A stretch of DNA of 6,720 nucleotides from an uncultured Actinomycetes bacterium (GCA_903941145.1 CAJANQ010000002.1:1-6720); one strand, 5' to 3'. Counted from the stretch's first letter, positions 1 through 6,373 are shown. Notes: a model not told the origin generated them from the letters alone. Numbers and translations are program-made.

Positions 1-184
1 CTTCGACGTCGGCGACGGCCTGGGCGAGCAGCGAGGTGTTGGGCACGCCGGGCACCGGGACGGCCGGGCCAGACGGCACGGTCGGGAGCGAGACGAGCCC
101 CGAGAGGGCGACGCCCACGGCGTCGGCGGGGTCGGCGAACGGCACCGGGCCGACAGCGGACGACTGACCGAACGACAGATTCAC
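1..184 (-). CDS. N-terminal fragment of an unrecognised protein (runs off the left edge)
   Basis: The first 61 codons of a minus-strand gene are present; the rest lies beyond base 1. I place the start at the GTG at 184-182, which gives a protein beginning MNLSFGQSSAVGPVPF. A G-rich stretch (GGTGGGGG on the minus strand) about seven bases upstream could serve as ribosome binding site. Third codon positions are almost all G or C and no stop interrupts the frame; the opposite strand lacks this bias. The visible part is rich in Pro, Val, Ala and Gly, has no charged signal-peptide start and no clear membrane segment, and looks like a flexible N-terminus. I do not recognise the family and assign no function. 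It is transcribed divergently from the membrane-protein gene at 245. Start and frame are fairly secure; the product is unknown. Confidence 0.6.
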   Translation of the reverse strand, partial: MNLSFGQSSAVGPVPFADPADAVGVALSGLVSLPTVPSGPAVPVPGVPNTSLLAQAVADVE

Positions 185-191
185 GGAAGCC

Positions 192-217
192 CCCACCGAC
201 ACGTTGCTAGCGGTGGG
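192..217 (-). promoter_or_regulatory. Hairpin in the divergent spacer, overlapping the likely ribosome binding site of the leftmost gene
   Basis: CCCACCG at 192-198 and CGGTGGG at 211-217 form a perfect 7-bp inverted repeat around a 12-base loop. In the minus-strand transcript, the 3' arm includes the G-rich stretch just before the GTG start at 184, so folding would hide the likely ribosome binding site. The whole spacer (185-244) is only 60 bp and must hold the promoters of both divergent genes. I see only weak -35/-10 candidates, for example TTGCGC and TAGCAA on the minus strand with 18 bases between them. The repeat is directly visible; a regulatory role is inference. Confidence 0.35.
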
Positions 218-244
218 CCTCCGCGACGCGCAAGTCTGTGCGCC

Positions 245-1120
245 GTGCGAACTCCCTCCCCCCTCTGGACCGCCCGCGGGCTCTGGGTCCTGCTGCCCCT
301 CAGCGTCGGCGAACTGCTCACCGCCGCGGTCCGCGACCGCTCGACCCCGGTCGCGGTGACCGTCGCAGCGCTCGCGTGGGCGGTGTGGGTCGCGGCGCTG
401 CCGGCGCTGCTCCGGCCCATGCCGGCGATGCTCACCGCGCTGCGGGTCCTGGCCCCCGTGCCGCTCGTGGCCGGCACGGTCGCCGCCGTCGAGGCCGCGC
501 CGAACCTGCTCGGCTGGCTCGGCCTGGTGAACGCCGCGCTCGTCCTGGCGTGCGCCATGACCGCCGAGGTCGGCAGCTTCTACGTCGACGCCGCCAGCTA
601 CGGCGACGAGCGCCGGTTCACGCTCAAGGCCCCGGCGTTCGTGCTGGTGACCGCCCCGGTGGTGTGGGTCCTCATGACCGTCCCGCTCGCCGCCGGCGCG
701 CTCCTGCTGGCTGCCCGGACCTGGGTGCTGGGCGGCGTGCTGGTCGCGCTCGGCGCCGGCGCCGCGTTCTTGGGCGCCCGCATCCTGCACCGCCTGTCGC
801 TGCGCTGGCTGGTCGTGGTGCCCGCCGGCGTCACCCTCGTCGACCCGCTGGCCCTCACGCAGCCCAGCCTGTTCGCCGCCAGGCAGATGACCCGGGTCGG
901 CCCGGCCCACGTCGGCACGACGGCGCTCGACCTGACGGCCGGTGCACCCGGCCTGGTCCTGCAGCTCGACACCTCGCCCGCCACCGAGGTGGTGCCGGTG
1001 GTCGGTCGCGGCGCCACCGCCGACGTGGTCCAGGCTGCGGCCGTGCTGGTGTGCCCGAGCCGACCGGGCGCCGTGCTCGCCGAGCTCGAGGCCCGCGGAC
1101 TTCCCGTCGCCCGCGACTAG
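245..1120 (+). CDS. Unrecognised integral membrane protein with a C-terminal soluble domain
   Basis: This 291-residue protein starts at GTG 245 and ends at TAG 1118-1120. No in-frame ATG or GTG and no Shine-Dalgarno sequence lies just upstream, so the mRNA may be leaderless. Hydrophobic segments lie near residues 13-28 (weak), 35-57, 67-83, 88-106, 131-156 and 158-180, giving about four to six membrane spans in the first 180 residues. A short polar loop (about 110-130, containing YGDERRF) separates the third or fourth span from the rest. The last 105 residues are soluble and begin with a basic, beta-rich stretch (RWLVVVPAGVTLVDP, 187-201). This is reminiscent of the PH-like domains that follow membrane spans in some bacterial proteins, but I cannot confirm the family. 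The gene stands alone on the plus strand, divergent from the gene on its left and convergent with mnmA. I assign no function. GC3 bias strongly favours this frame over the overlapping open frame that starts at 238. Confidence 0.8.
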   Translation: MRTPSPLWTARGLWVLLPLSVGELLTAAVRDRSTPVAVTVAALAWAVWVAALPALLRPMPAMLTALRVLAPVPLVAGTVAAVEAAPNLLGWLGLVNAALVLACAMTAEVGSFYVDAASYGDERRFTLKAPAFVLVTAPVVWVLMTVPLAAGALLLAARTWVLGGVLVALGAGAAFLGARILHRLSLRWLVVVPAGVTLVDPLALTQPSLFAARQMTRVGPAHVGTTALDLTAGAPGLVLQLDTSPATEVVPVVGRGATADVVQAAAVLVCPSRPGAVLAELEARGLPVARD

Positions 1121-1121
1121 C

Positions 1122-1142
1122 GCTCGCGACTAGGTCGCGAGC
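1122..1142. terminator. Perfect hairpin between two convergent genes, probable two-way terminator
   Basis: GCTCGCGA (1122-1129) and TCGCGAGC (1135-1142) are exact reverse complements. The flanking C1130-G1134 pair extends the stem to 9 bp around the loop TAG. The hairpin starts two bases after the stop of the plus-strand membrane-protein gene. It contains the stop codon of mnmA (1132-1130) and its last codons, so it can end transcription from either side. There is no T-tract on either strand, as is common for terminator-like hairpins in high-GC actinobacteria. The fold is directly visible; termination is inferred from its position. Confidence 0.6.
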
Positions 1143-2200
1143 CCGCCGCCGACGACGTACTCGCCGTTCGCCGGATCCGTCGCGTAGAGCACCACGCTCT
1201 GGCCGGGGGCCACGCGCCGAGACGGCTCCTCGAACCACACCCGCGCCGCTCCCCCGCCCAGGTCCTCGACCCGGGCCGGCCGCGGGTCGCCGTGCGCCGA
1301 GCACTGGGCCAGCACCGGGCCGTCCGGCACTGTGCCTCCCTGGCTCGGGCCCGCCCAGACCATCCGGTCCAGGTCTGCGTGGTCGACCATGAGCCGCTCG
1401 GGCGGGCCCACGGTCACGGTGCGGCCGGGCACGTCCACGTCCACCACGAACCGCCGTGCCGCGCCGCCGGACGCGCCCACACCACGGCGCTGGCCGAGCG
1501 TGACCGTCTCGACGGCGGCGACCGTGCCCAGCTCGGTGCCGTCGACGTCGACCACCCGGCCGGGGTGCAGCTCGGTGCGGGCGGCCAGGAACTTCCTCCG
1601 CCCCTCGGTCGACGTGATGAAGCAGACGTCCTGGCTCTCGGCCTTCTCGGCGGTCCGCAGGCCCAACGCAGCGGCACGGTCGCGCACCTCGGCCTTGGTC
1701 ATGGCGCCGACCGGGAACAGCACGCGGCCGAGCGCCTCGGGCGTGAGCGGGTGCAGCACGTACGACTGGTCCTTGGCCGAGTCCACCGCCCGGGCGATGC
1801 GCCAGGTCCCGTCGGCCAGCTGGACGCGGCGGGCGTGGTGGCCGGTGGCCACGGCGTCGTAGCCCAGCACCTCGGCGCGCTCCAGGAACACGTCGAACTT
1901 CAGGTGGCGGTTGCACTCGATGCAGGGGTTGGGCGTGCGGCCGGCCACGTGGTCGGCGACGTACGGCTCCACCACGTGGGTGTGGAACTCGTCGGCCAGG
2001 TTGAGCACGTGGTGGTCGATGCCGAGCTGGGCGGCCACGCGGCGGGCGTCCTCGACGTCGGCGACGGAGCAGCACCCGGAGTCGGACTCGCCGCCCCACA
2101 GGCGCATGGTGGCGCCCACGACCTGGTGGCCCTCGTCGCGCAGGAGCGCGGCGGCGACCGACGAGTCGACCCCGCCCGACATGGCGACCAGGACCTTCAC
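1130..2200 (-). CDS. mnmA: tRNA-specific 2-thiouridylase MnmA
   Basis: MnmA adenylates U34 of tRNA-Lys, -Glu and -Gln and replaces its 2-oxygen with sulfur (s2U), which supports accurate decoding; it acts in the cytoplasm. The 356-residue length is normal for the family (about 350-370). Visible marks are the PP-loop SGGVDSS (8-14), the GCCS segment (42-45), NPCIECN (91-97) with the family's first catalytic cysteine at C96, TGHHAR (119-124), KDQSYVL (143-149), and ESQDVCF (188-194) with the second catalytic cysteine C193. The C-terminal beta-barrel ends with APGQSVVLY (331-339) and EYVVGGG. The start is GTG at 2200-2198, giving MKVLVAMSGG. The open frame extends 36 codons further upstream, but that stretch lies inside the desulfurase gene and is not MnmA-like. 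The gene follows the desulfurase by 4 bp with no clear Shine-Dalgarno sequence, so translational coupling is likely. Identification is secure. Confidence 0.97.
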   Translation of the reverse strand: MKVLVAMSGGVDSSVAAALLRDEGHQVVGATMRLWGGESDSGCCSVADVEDARRVAAQLGIDHHVLNLADEFHTHVVEPYVADHVAGRTPNPCIECNRHLKFDVFLERAEVLGYDAVATGHHARRVQLADGTWRIARAVDSAKDQSYVLHPLTPEALGRVLFPVGAMTKAEVRDRAAALGLRTAEKAESQDVCFITSTEGRRKFLAARTELHPGRVVDVDGTELGTVAAVETVTLGQRRGVGASGGAARRFVVDVDVPGRTVTVGPPERLMVDHADLDRMVWAGPSQGGTVPDGPVLAQCSAHGDPRPARVEDLGGGAARVWFEEPSRRVAPGQSVVLYATDPANGEYVVGGGLAT

Positions 2201-2204
2201 AGCA

Positions 2205-3365
2205 TCAGGCCCGCGACCGGAGGCGCTCGACCGCGGCGGGGAGCGCCTCGAGCACGGCGTCGACGTCGGCGTCGGTGGAGGTCCGCCCCAGTGTGAGTCG
2301 CACGGCACCGGCAGCGAGCTCGGGCGGGACGCCGCACGCGGCCACGACGTGGGAGCCCTCGGCCGCGCCCGACGAGCACGACGACCCCGCCGACGCGCAC
2401 ACCCCGGCGCCCTCCATGAGCAGCAGGAGGGTCTCGGAGTCCACGCCGGGGATGCACACGTGGCAGGTGCCGGGCAGCACGTGCGAGCGGTCGCGGTCGA
2501 CCACCACGGTCTCGACCAGGCCGTCGACCCGGTCCAGGAGGCCGTCGGCCAGGCGGTCGCGCAGCGCGGCCACCCGCCCGCCGTTCTCGCGGAGCGACCC
2601 GGCGGTGAGCTCGAGCGCAGTGGCCAGGCCTACGGCGCCGGCCACGTTGACGGTGCCCGAGCGCCGGCCGCGTTCCTGGCCGCCACCCAGCAGCAGCGGC
2701 CGCACCTGCGCGCCGTGGTGCACGACCAGCGCGCCGATGCCCTTGGGGCTGCCCAGCTTGTGGCCAGAGACCGACACCAGGTCGGCGTGCGCCGCTGCGT
2801 CGGCCACGTCGAGCCACGCCGCGGCCTGCACGGCGTCGGTGTGCAGCGGGGTGCCCGGTGCGTGGCGGTCCACGACGTGGCGCACCTCGACCAGGTCGGA
2901 GATCGTGCCGACCTCGTTGTTGGCCAGCATCACCGACACCACGGCGGGCGGGCGGTCCGTGGCCGCCAGCCGGTCGAGCTCGGTGGCCAGCAGGTCCAGC
3001 CGGATGCGGCCGGCGGCGTCGACCGCCACGACCGAGCCATCGAGGGCCTGGACCACGTCGAGCACGGCGTGGTGCTCGGCCGCCGAGCACACCGGGGTCC
3101 CCGACCGGGGCGGCATCCCGCCGGCGACGGCCTGGTTGTCGGACTCGGTACCGCCCGAGGTGAAGACCACCTCGCCGGGCGCGCAGCCCAGCACCGCGGC
3201 GCAGCGTTCGCGGGCCTCGTCGAGGGCGCGGACGGCGGCGCGGGCCAGCCGGTGCGAGCCGGACGGGTTGCCGTAGTCGAGCTCGGCGAAGGGCTCCATG
3301 GCCGCGACGACCTCGGGCCGCACCGGCGTGGTGGCCGCATGGTCCAGGTCGATGAGCGCCGACAT
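2205..3365 (-). CDS. Cysteine desulfurase, IscS/NifS family
   Basis: This PLP enzyme converts L-cysteine to alanine and carries the released sulfur as a cysteine persulfide, which it hands to acceptors. The mnmA gene directly downstream makes MnmA the likely main acceptor, though Fe-S assembly is also possible. The 386-residue protein has the fold-type I marks in order: YLDHAATTP-type start (IDLDHAATTP, 5-14), GNPSGSH (32-38), TSGGTESDN (69-77), EHHAV (97-101) with the ring-stacking His98, ANNEVG (148-153), HTDAVQ (175-180), SGHK (200-203) with the PLP lysine K203, and GGGQERGRRSGT (227-238). The persulfide-forming C330 sits in AGSSCSSG. The start is ATG 3365-3363; the open frame continues upstream but runs into the dehydrogenase gene and has no other family-like start. 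It could equally be called iscS; the symbol is left open because group I members differ in partner use. Confidence 0.95.
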   Translation of the reverse strand: MSALIDLDHAATTPVRPEVVAAMEPFAELDYGNPSGSHRLARAAVRALDEARERCAAVLGCAPGEVVFTSGGTESDNQAVAGGMPPRSGTPVCSAAEHHAVLDVVQALDGSVVAVDAAGRIRLDLLATELDRLAATDRPPAVVSVMLANNEVGTISDLVEVRHVVDRHAPGTPLHTDAVQAAAWLDVADAAAHADLVSVSGHKLGSPKGIGALVVHHGAQVRPLLLGGGQERGRRSGTVNVAGAVGLATALELTAGSLRENGGRVAALRDRLADGLLDRVDGLVETVVVDRDRSHVLPGTCHVCIPGVDSETLLLLMEGAGVCASAGSSCSSGAAEGSHVVAACGVPPELAAGAVRLTLGRTSTDADVDAVLEALPAAVERLRSRA

Positions 3366-3372
3366 GTCGCCG

Positions 3373-3378
3373 ACGGTA
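3373..3378 (-). promoter_or_regulatory. Candidate -10 element of a leaderless promoter for the desulfurase-mnmA pair
   Basis: On the minus strand TACCGT (3378-3373) fits the TAnnnT pattern of actinobacterial -10 boxes. Only seven bases separate it from the desulfurase ATG at 3365, so transcription would start at or beside the A of the ATG, giving a leaderless mRNA. No Shine-Dalgarno sequence precedes this ATG, which agrees. I found no good -35 box, but many actinobacterial promoters lack one. The hexamer is short and could be chance. Confidence 0.3.
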
Positions 3379-3418
3379 CCAACCGGGCCCGCCAAGGACC
3401 GCAGCAGTACCGCCGGAA

Positions 3419-4645
3419 CTACGACTTGGGCAGGTCCTTGAAGGGCAGCGTCTTGTCGGCCCGGAGGTCGCCCGGGAGTCCCAGGACCCGCTCGCCGATG
3501 ACGTTGCGCTGCACCTGGTCGGTGCCGCCGCCGATCCGCGGCGCCCACTGGCCCATGAACAGGTCGGTGAACCGGCCGCCGTACGGGGCGTCCTCATGGG
3601 TGAGCATGCCGCCCGCCCCCAGGATCTCGACCATCAGGTCGCCGCCCCGCTCGTAGAGCTCGGACACCAGGAGCTTCATGACCGAGGCCTCGCCACCGGG
3701 CATCTCGCCCTTGGCCAGCGCGGTCTTGACCCGGTAGCCGATGAACCGCAGCAGCTCGAAGTGCTCGTACAGGTCGACGAGCCGCTGGCGGATCACGGGG
3801 TCGTCGACCCGGCCGCACTCCTGGGCCAGCTGCACGACCTGCTCGAACGTGTACATGCCGCCGCCACCGATGGAGGCCCGTTCGTGGCCGAGCATGGTGA
3901 GCGCCACCGGCCAGCCCATGCCCTCGGGGCCGAGCGTGTTGGCGACGGGCACGCGGACGTCGGTCAGGAAGACCTCGTTGAAGTGGATGGCGCCGTCGAT
4001 CTGGCGGATGGGTCGGACCTCGACGCCGGGCTGGCCCATGTCAACGACGATGGCCGTGATGCCCTTGTGCTTGGGCACGTCGACGTCGGTGCGGGCCAGA
4101 AGGATCCCCCGGTTGGCGTAGTGGGCGGCGGAGGTCCAGACCTTCTGGCCGTTGACGACCCACTCGTCGCCGTCGCGCACGGCGCGGGTGGACAGGCCGG
4201 CCAGGTCGGACCCGGCGCCCGGCTCGCTGAACAGCTGGCACCAGACGTCGTCCGCGTTGAGGATCGGCTCGAGCCAGCGGTCGCGCTGCTCGTCGGTCCC
4301 CCACTGGATCACCGTGGGCCCCACCATCTCGGTGCCGACCATGAACATGCGGCCGATGACGTCGAAGGTGGCCTCCTCCTCGCCGAACACCGAGGCCAGC
4401 TGCGGGGTCAGTGCGCGGCCGCCGTACTCCTCGGGCCAGCTCGGGGCGGCCCACCGTGCGGCGGCCTTGGTGCGGGCCCACTCGCGGGCCGACGCGAGCA
4501 TCGCCTCGTCGTCCTCCTCTGTGTGGGCGCGGTAGGTGCGGGTGGTCTCGAGCGCGGTGGCGTCGTAGGGCTCGGCGTTGGCCTCGAGCCAGGCGCGGGC
4601 CTCGGCGCGGAGGGCGACCTCTTCGGGGGTGGGGTCGAAGTCCAT
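3419..4645 (-). CDS. Acyl-CoA dehydrogenase family flavoenzyme
   Basis: This enzyme should introduce a trans-2,3 double bond into an acyl-CoA using FAD and pass electrons to electron-transfer flavoprotein; the substrate is not evident. The 408 residues cover the full family layout. An N-terminal helical domain (about 1-130) contains WPEEYGG (70-76). The middle beta domain has the flavin/substrate motifs WCQLFSEPGAGSDLAG (135-150) and WVVNGQKVWTS (162-172). The C-terminal helical domain ends with IGGGTDQVQRNVIGERVLGLP (371-391), whose first part lines the FAD and acyl site. The Glu used as base in medium-chain enzymes is replaced by Gly (G373 in IGGGT). E255 in GHERASIGG lines up with the alternative base seen in isovaleryl-CoA dehydrogenase, so the protein is probably active. 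The start is ATG 4645-4643 with no strong Shine-Dalgarno sequence. It lies 37 bp downstream of the oxygenase gene. Resemblance is to actinobacterial FadE proteins, whose substrates range from fatty to steroid side-chain acyl-CoAs. Confidence 0.93.
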   Translation of the reverse strand: MDFDPTPEEVALRAEARAWLEANAEPYDATALETTRTYRAHTEEDDEAMLASAREWARTKAAARWAAPSWPEEYGGRALTPQLASVFGEEEATFDVIGRMFMVGTEMVGPTVIQWGTDEQRDRWLEPILNADDVWCQLFSEPGAGSDLAGLSTRAVRDGDEWVVNGQKVWTSAAHYANRGILLARTDVDVPKHKGITAIVVDMGQPGVEVRPIRQIDGAIHFNEVFLTDVRVPVANTLGPEGMGWPVALTMLGHERASIGGGGMYTFEQVVQLAQECGRVDDPVIRQRLVDLYEHFELLRFIGYRVKTALAKGEMPGGEASVMKLLVSELYERGGDLMVEILGAGGMLTHEDAPYGGRFTDLFMGQWAPRIGGGTDQVQRNVIGERVLGLPGDLRADKTLPFKDLPKS

Positions 4646-4647
4646 GT

Positions 4648-4682
4648 GCCGCCGAACGTACCGCCGGCGGCCGGATCCGGCC
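4648..4682 (-). promoter_or_regulatory. Spacer with overlapping palindromes between oxygenase and acyl-CoA dehydrogenase genes
   Basis: This short spacer holds a perfect 14-bp palindrome, GGCCGGATCCGGCC (4669-4682), that overlaps the last base of the oxygenase stop codon. Next to it is a perfect 10-bp palindrome, CCGCCGGCGG (4661-4670). A third pairing joins GGCGGC (4666-4671) to GCCGCC (4648-4653), which sits two bases before the dehydrogenase ATG. The first and third pairings share 4669-4671 and cannot form together. TACGTT (4660-4655) also fits TAnnnT, nine bases before the ATG, so a leaderless promoter may be embedded here. The sequences are certain; terminator, attenuator or promoter roles are inference. 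Confidence 0.35.
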
Positions 4683-6373
4683 TACTTGGCTCGGTGGGCG
4701 GCCTTGGCCTCGGCGGCCATGGCGCGGCCGGCCTTCATCCAGTCCTTCATCAGCCCCGGCATGGCCCGGACGGCGCCCGACACGTCGTCGCGCAGCGGCA
4801 CCGAGTACGTGCTGGGCCGGGGGCCCTGGCGGGACGGCATCCAGTACGAGTGCAGGAGCAGCGGCGGGTTGAACGAGTCCAGCCGGGCCCGGGCGACCGG
4901 CCCGGCGTCCACGTGCTGGGCGTCGAACAGGTGGACCTCCTTGCCGTCATCCGCGTGGACCAGGACCATCACGTAGCCGTCGCCGGGGTTGGTCGACCCG
5001 CGGCGCGGCACGTACTGCGGCGGCGACGGGAACGCACCCGCCGGGTACTCCCAGACCGCCGCGAGCTTGTGGTTGGCCACGTCGAAGTGCGCCACCGCGC
5101 CGGGCCGGGGCGACACCGGCAGGTCCTCGGGCGCCACGAACGAGTGGAGGCCCGACTCGCCGTAGAGGTCCCACCAGGCCTGCGGGACGAGCGCCGGGTC
5201 GAACCCCATGCCCGCCATCCAGATGTCGTCGACCTGCTCGCGGGCGGCCGGCGAGAACTCGTCGTGGGTAGACAGCAGCGGCCCCCAGAACCGGTCGTCC
5301 CACACGACGTCGGAGTCGAGGACCTCGCCGGTGGCGGCGTCGATCCGGTAGGTGCCGACGGCGCCGGGCTGCAGCGAGATGCACACCAGGCCCTCGTGCT
5401 CGAGGCCGACCGTCTCGTCGGACCCGTGGACGGCGTCGCCCTCGCGCATCGTCATCATGAGGTCGAACAGCGGGGCGTGCTCGAGGTGCACCCGCACCAC
5501 ACCGTCGGCGTCGTCGACGTCGACCGACAGGTGGCCGCTCGGATACGGGAGCTGGACCTCGGTGACCGGCACGGTCCCGCCCGGCGGCGTGGTGCGCAGG
5601 TCGGCCTTGGCCACGATCCAGAGGTTGGTCACGTCCTGGTTGGGCGTGGTGCGGCGGCCGGTCCGCATCTCCTCGGGGTCCACCTTGAACGGCAGGTCGC
5701 TGATCACCAGATGGTTCCGGGTCGCCTTGCAGTCGTGGATCGAGTCGAAGGGGACGTCGGTGGTGATGTTCCACCGCTCGACCGGGCCGTTCAGCGCCCA
5801 CCGGCCCACGCTGAGCTGCGTGGTGGGCACCGTCGAGTAGTTCACGAAGTAGAGGGCGTGCTCGTCGAACGCCGGGGCCGGGTGCGCAGCCACCATCGTC
5901 ATGGGCTCGAGCAGGCCCGGCGACGACTGGATCCACTCCTTGTTGGAGCCCACCGGCGTGACGGCGTCCATCGTGACGGGGTCGACCTCGACGGGACGGC
6001 CGGCGTCGTAGCCCAGGAACAGGCGGCCGTCGATGCCCATGACGTTGGTGTTGGCCAGGTTCGACACGCCGAACGGCGAGACCTCTGCGAACGCCATCTT
6101 GTGGAACAGCCGGGGCATGCGCTGCGAGAGCCGCTCCAGGCGGGTGTGGACCCGGCGGGACCGCACGGCCACCCGGCCGTCGGCGCCCGGGGTGCACGCA
6201 ATGCGGTGGAGCAGTCCCCACTCGCCGAACCAGTGGCCGCCGGGCTCGCGCTTGTCGGGCCCGATGACGAAGACCTCGCCATGTGCGTCGGACGGCCAGT
6301 GGCCCTCGACGACGTCGAGCCGCCAGTCGCCCTCGCCGTGGCCCCGGAACAGGTTCCGCGTCAGCGTCGCCAT
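4682..6373 (-). CDS. Carotenoid oxygenase (carotenoid/stilbene cleavage dioxygenase) family protein
   Basis: Members of this non-haem Fe(II) family split a C=C bond of carotenoids, apocarotenoids or stilbenes with O2 to give aldehydes or ketones. The 563-residue protein shows the family path. It has GHWFGEWGLLHR (46-57, matching the HWFDGDGMLH signature), NLANTNVM (105-112), LFLGYDAGRPVEVDP (118-132) and near the end NPGDGYVMVLV (462-472) and HLFDAQHVDAGPVARA (481-496). The four iron-binding histidines fit H164 (AAHPAPA), H213 (SIHDCKAT), H296 (HLEHA, for the usual HxxNA) and H508 (LLLHSYWMP), so activity is expected. It is longer than most bacterial members (about 450-500) and carries a C-terminal tail of some 50 residues rich in Ala, Lys and Met (about 514-563), possibly an amphipathic membrane-contact helix. 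The chosen start is ATG 6373 with GGGGGAG three bases upstream; ATG 6385 (four residues longer) and GTG 6427 are alternatives. The substrate cannot be read from the sequence. Confidence 0.93.
   Translation of the reverse strand: MATLTRNLFRGHGEGDWRLDVVEGHWPSDAHGEVFVIGPDKREPGGHWFGEWGLLHRIACTPGADGRVAVRSRRVHTRLERLSQRMPRLFHKMAFAEVSPFGVSNLANTNVMGIDGRLFLGYDAGRPVEVDPVTMDAVTPVGSNKEWIQSSPGLLEPMTMVAAHPAPAFDEHALYFVNYSTVPTTQLSVGRWALNGPVERWNITTDVPFDSIHDCKATRNHLVISDLPFKVDPEEMRTGRRTTPNQDVTNLWIVAKADLRTTPPGGTVPVTEVQLPYPSGHLSVDVDDADGVVRVHLEHAPLFDLMMTMREGDAVHGSDETVGLEHEGLVCISLQPGAVGTYRIDAATGEVLDSDVVWDDRFWGPLLSTHDEFSPAAREQVDDIWMAGMGFDPALVPQAWWDLYGESGLHSFVAPEDLPVSPRPGAVAHFDVANHKLAAVWEYPAGAFPSPPQYVPRRGSTNPGDGYVMVLVHADDGKEVHLFDAQHVDAGPVARARLDSFNPPLLLHSYWMPSRQGPRPSTYSVPLRDDVSGAVRAMPGLMKDWMKAGRAMAAEAKAAHRAK

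Noticed and set aside
238..1392. Open frame starting at GTG 238 that overlaps the membrane-protein gene and the end of mnmA
   Set aside because: The product is mostly Arg, Pro, Ala and Gly, lacks hydrophobic spans, and runs through the convergent terminator; the 245 frame has proper GC3 bias and membrane segments.
855..2099. Minus-strand open frame overlapping mnmA and the plus-strand membrane gene
   Set aside because: Arg/Pro/Gly-rich shadow frame; it conflicts with mnmA, whose catalytic motifs are intact in another frame.
2201..2308. Upstream extension of mnmA by 36 codons
   Set aside because: It lies within the desulfurase coding sequence and its residues do not resemble MnmA; the family start MKVLVAMSGG fits GTG 2200.
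1911..3656. Long plus-strand open frame opposite the desulfurase and mnmA
   Set aside because: Low-complexity product, poor third-position bias and complete overlap with two securely identified genes.
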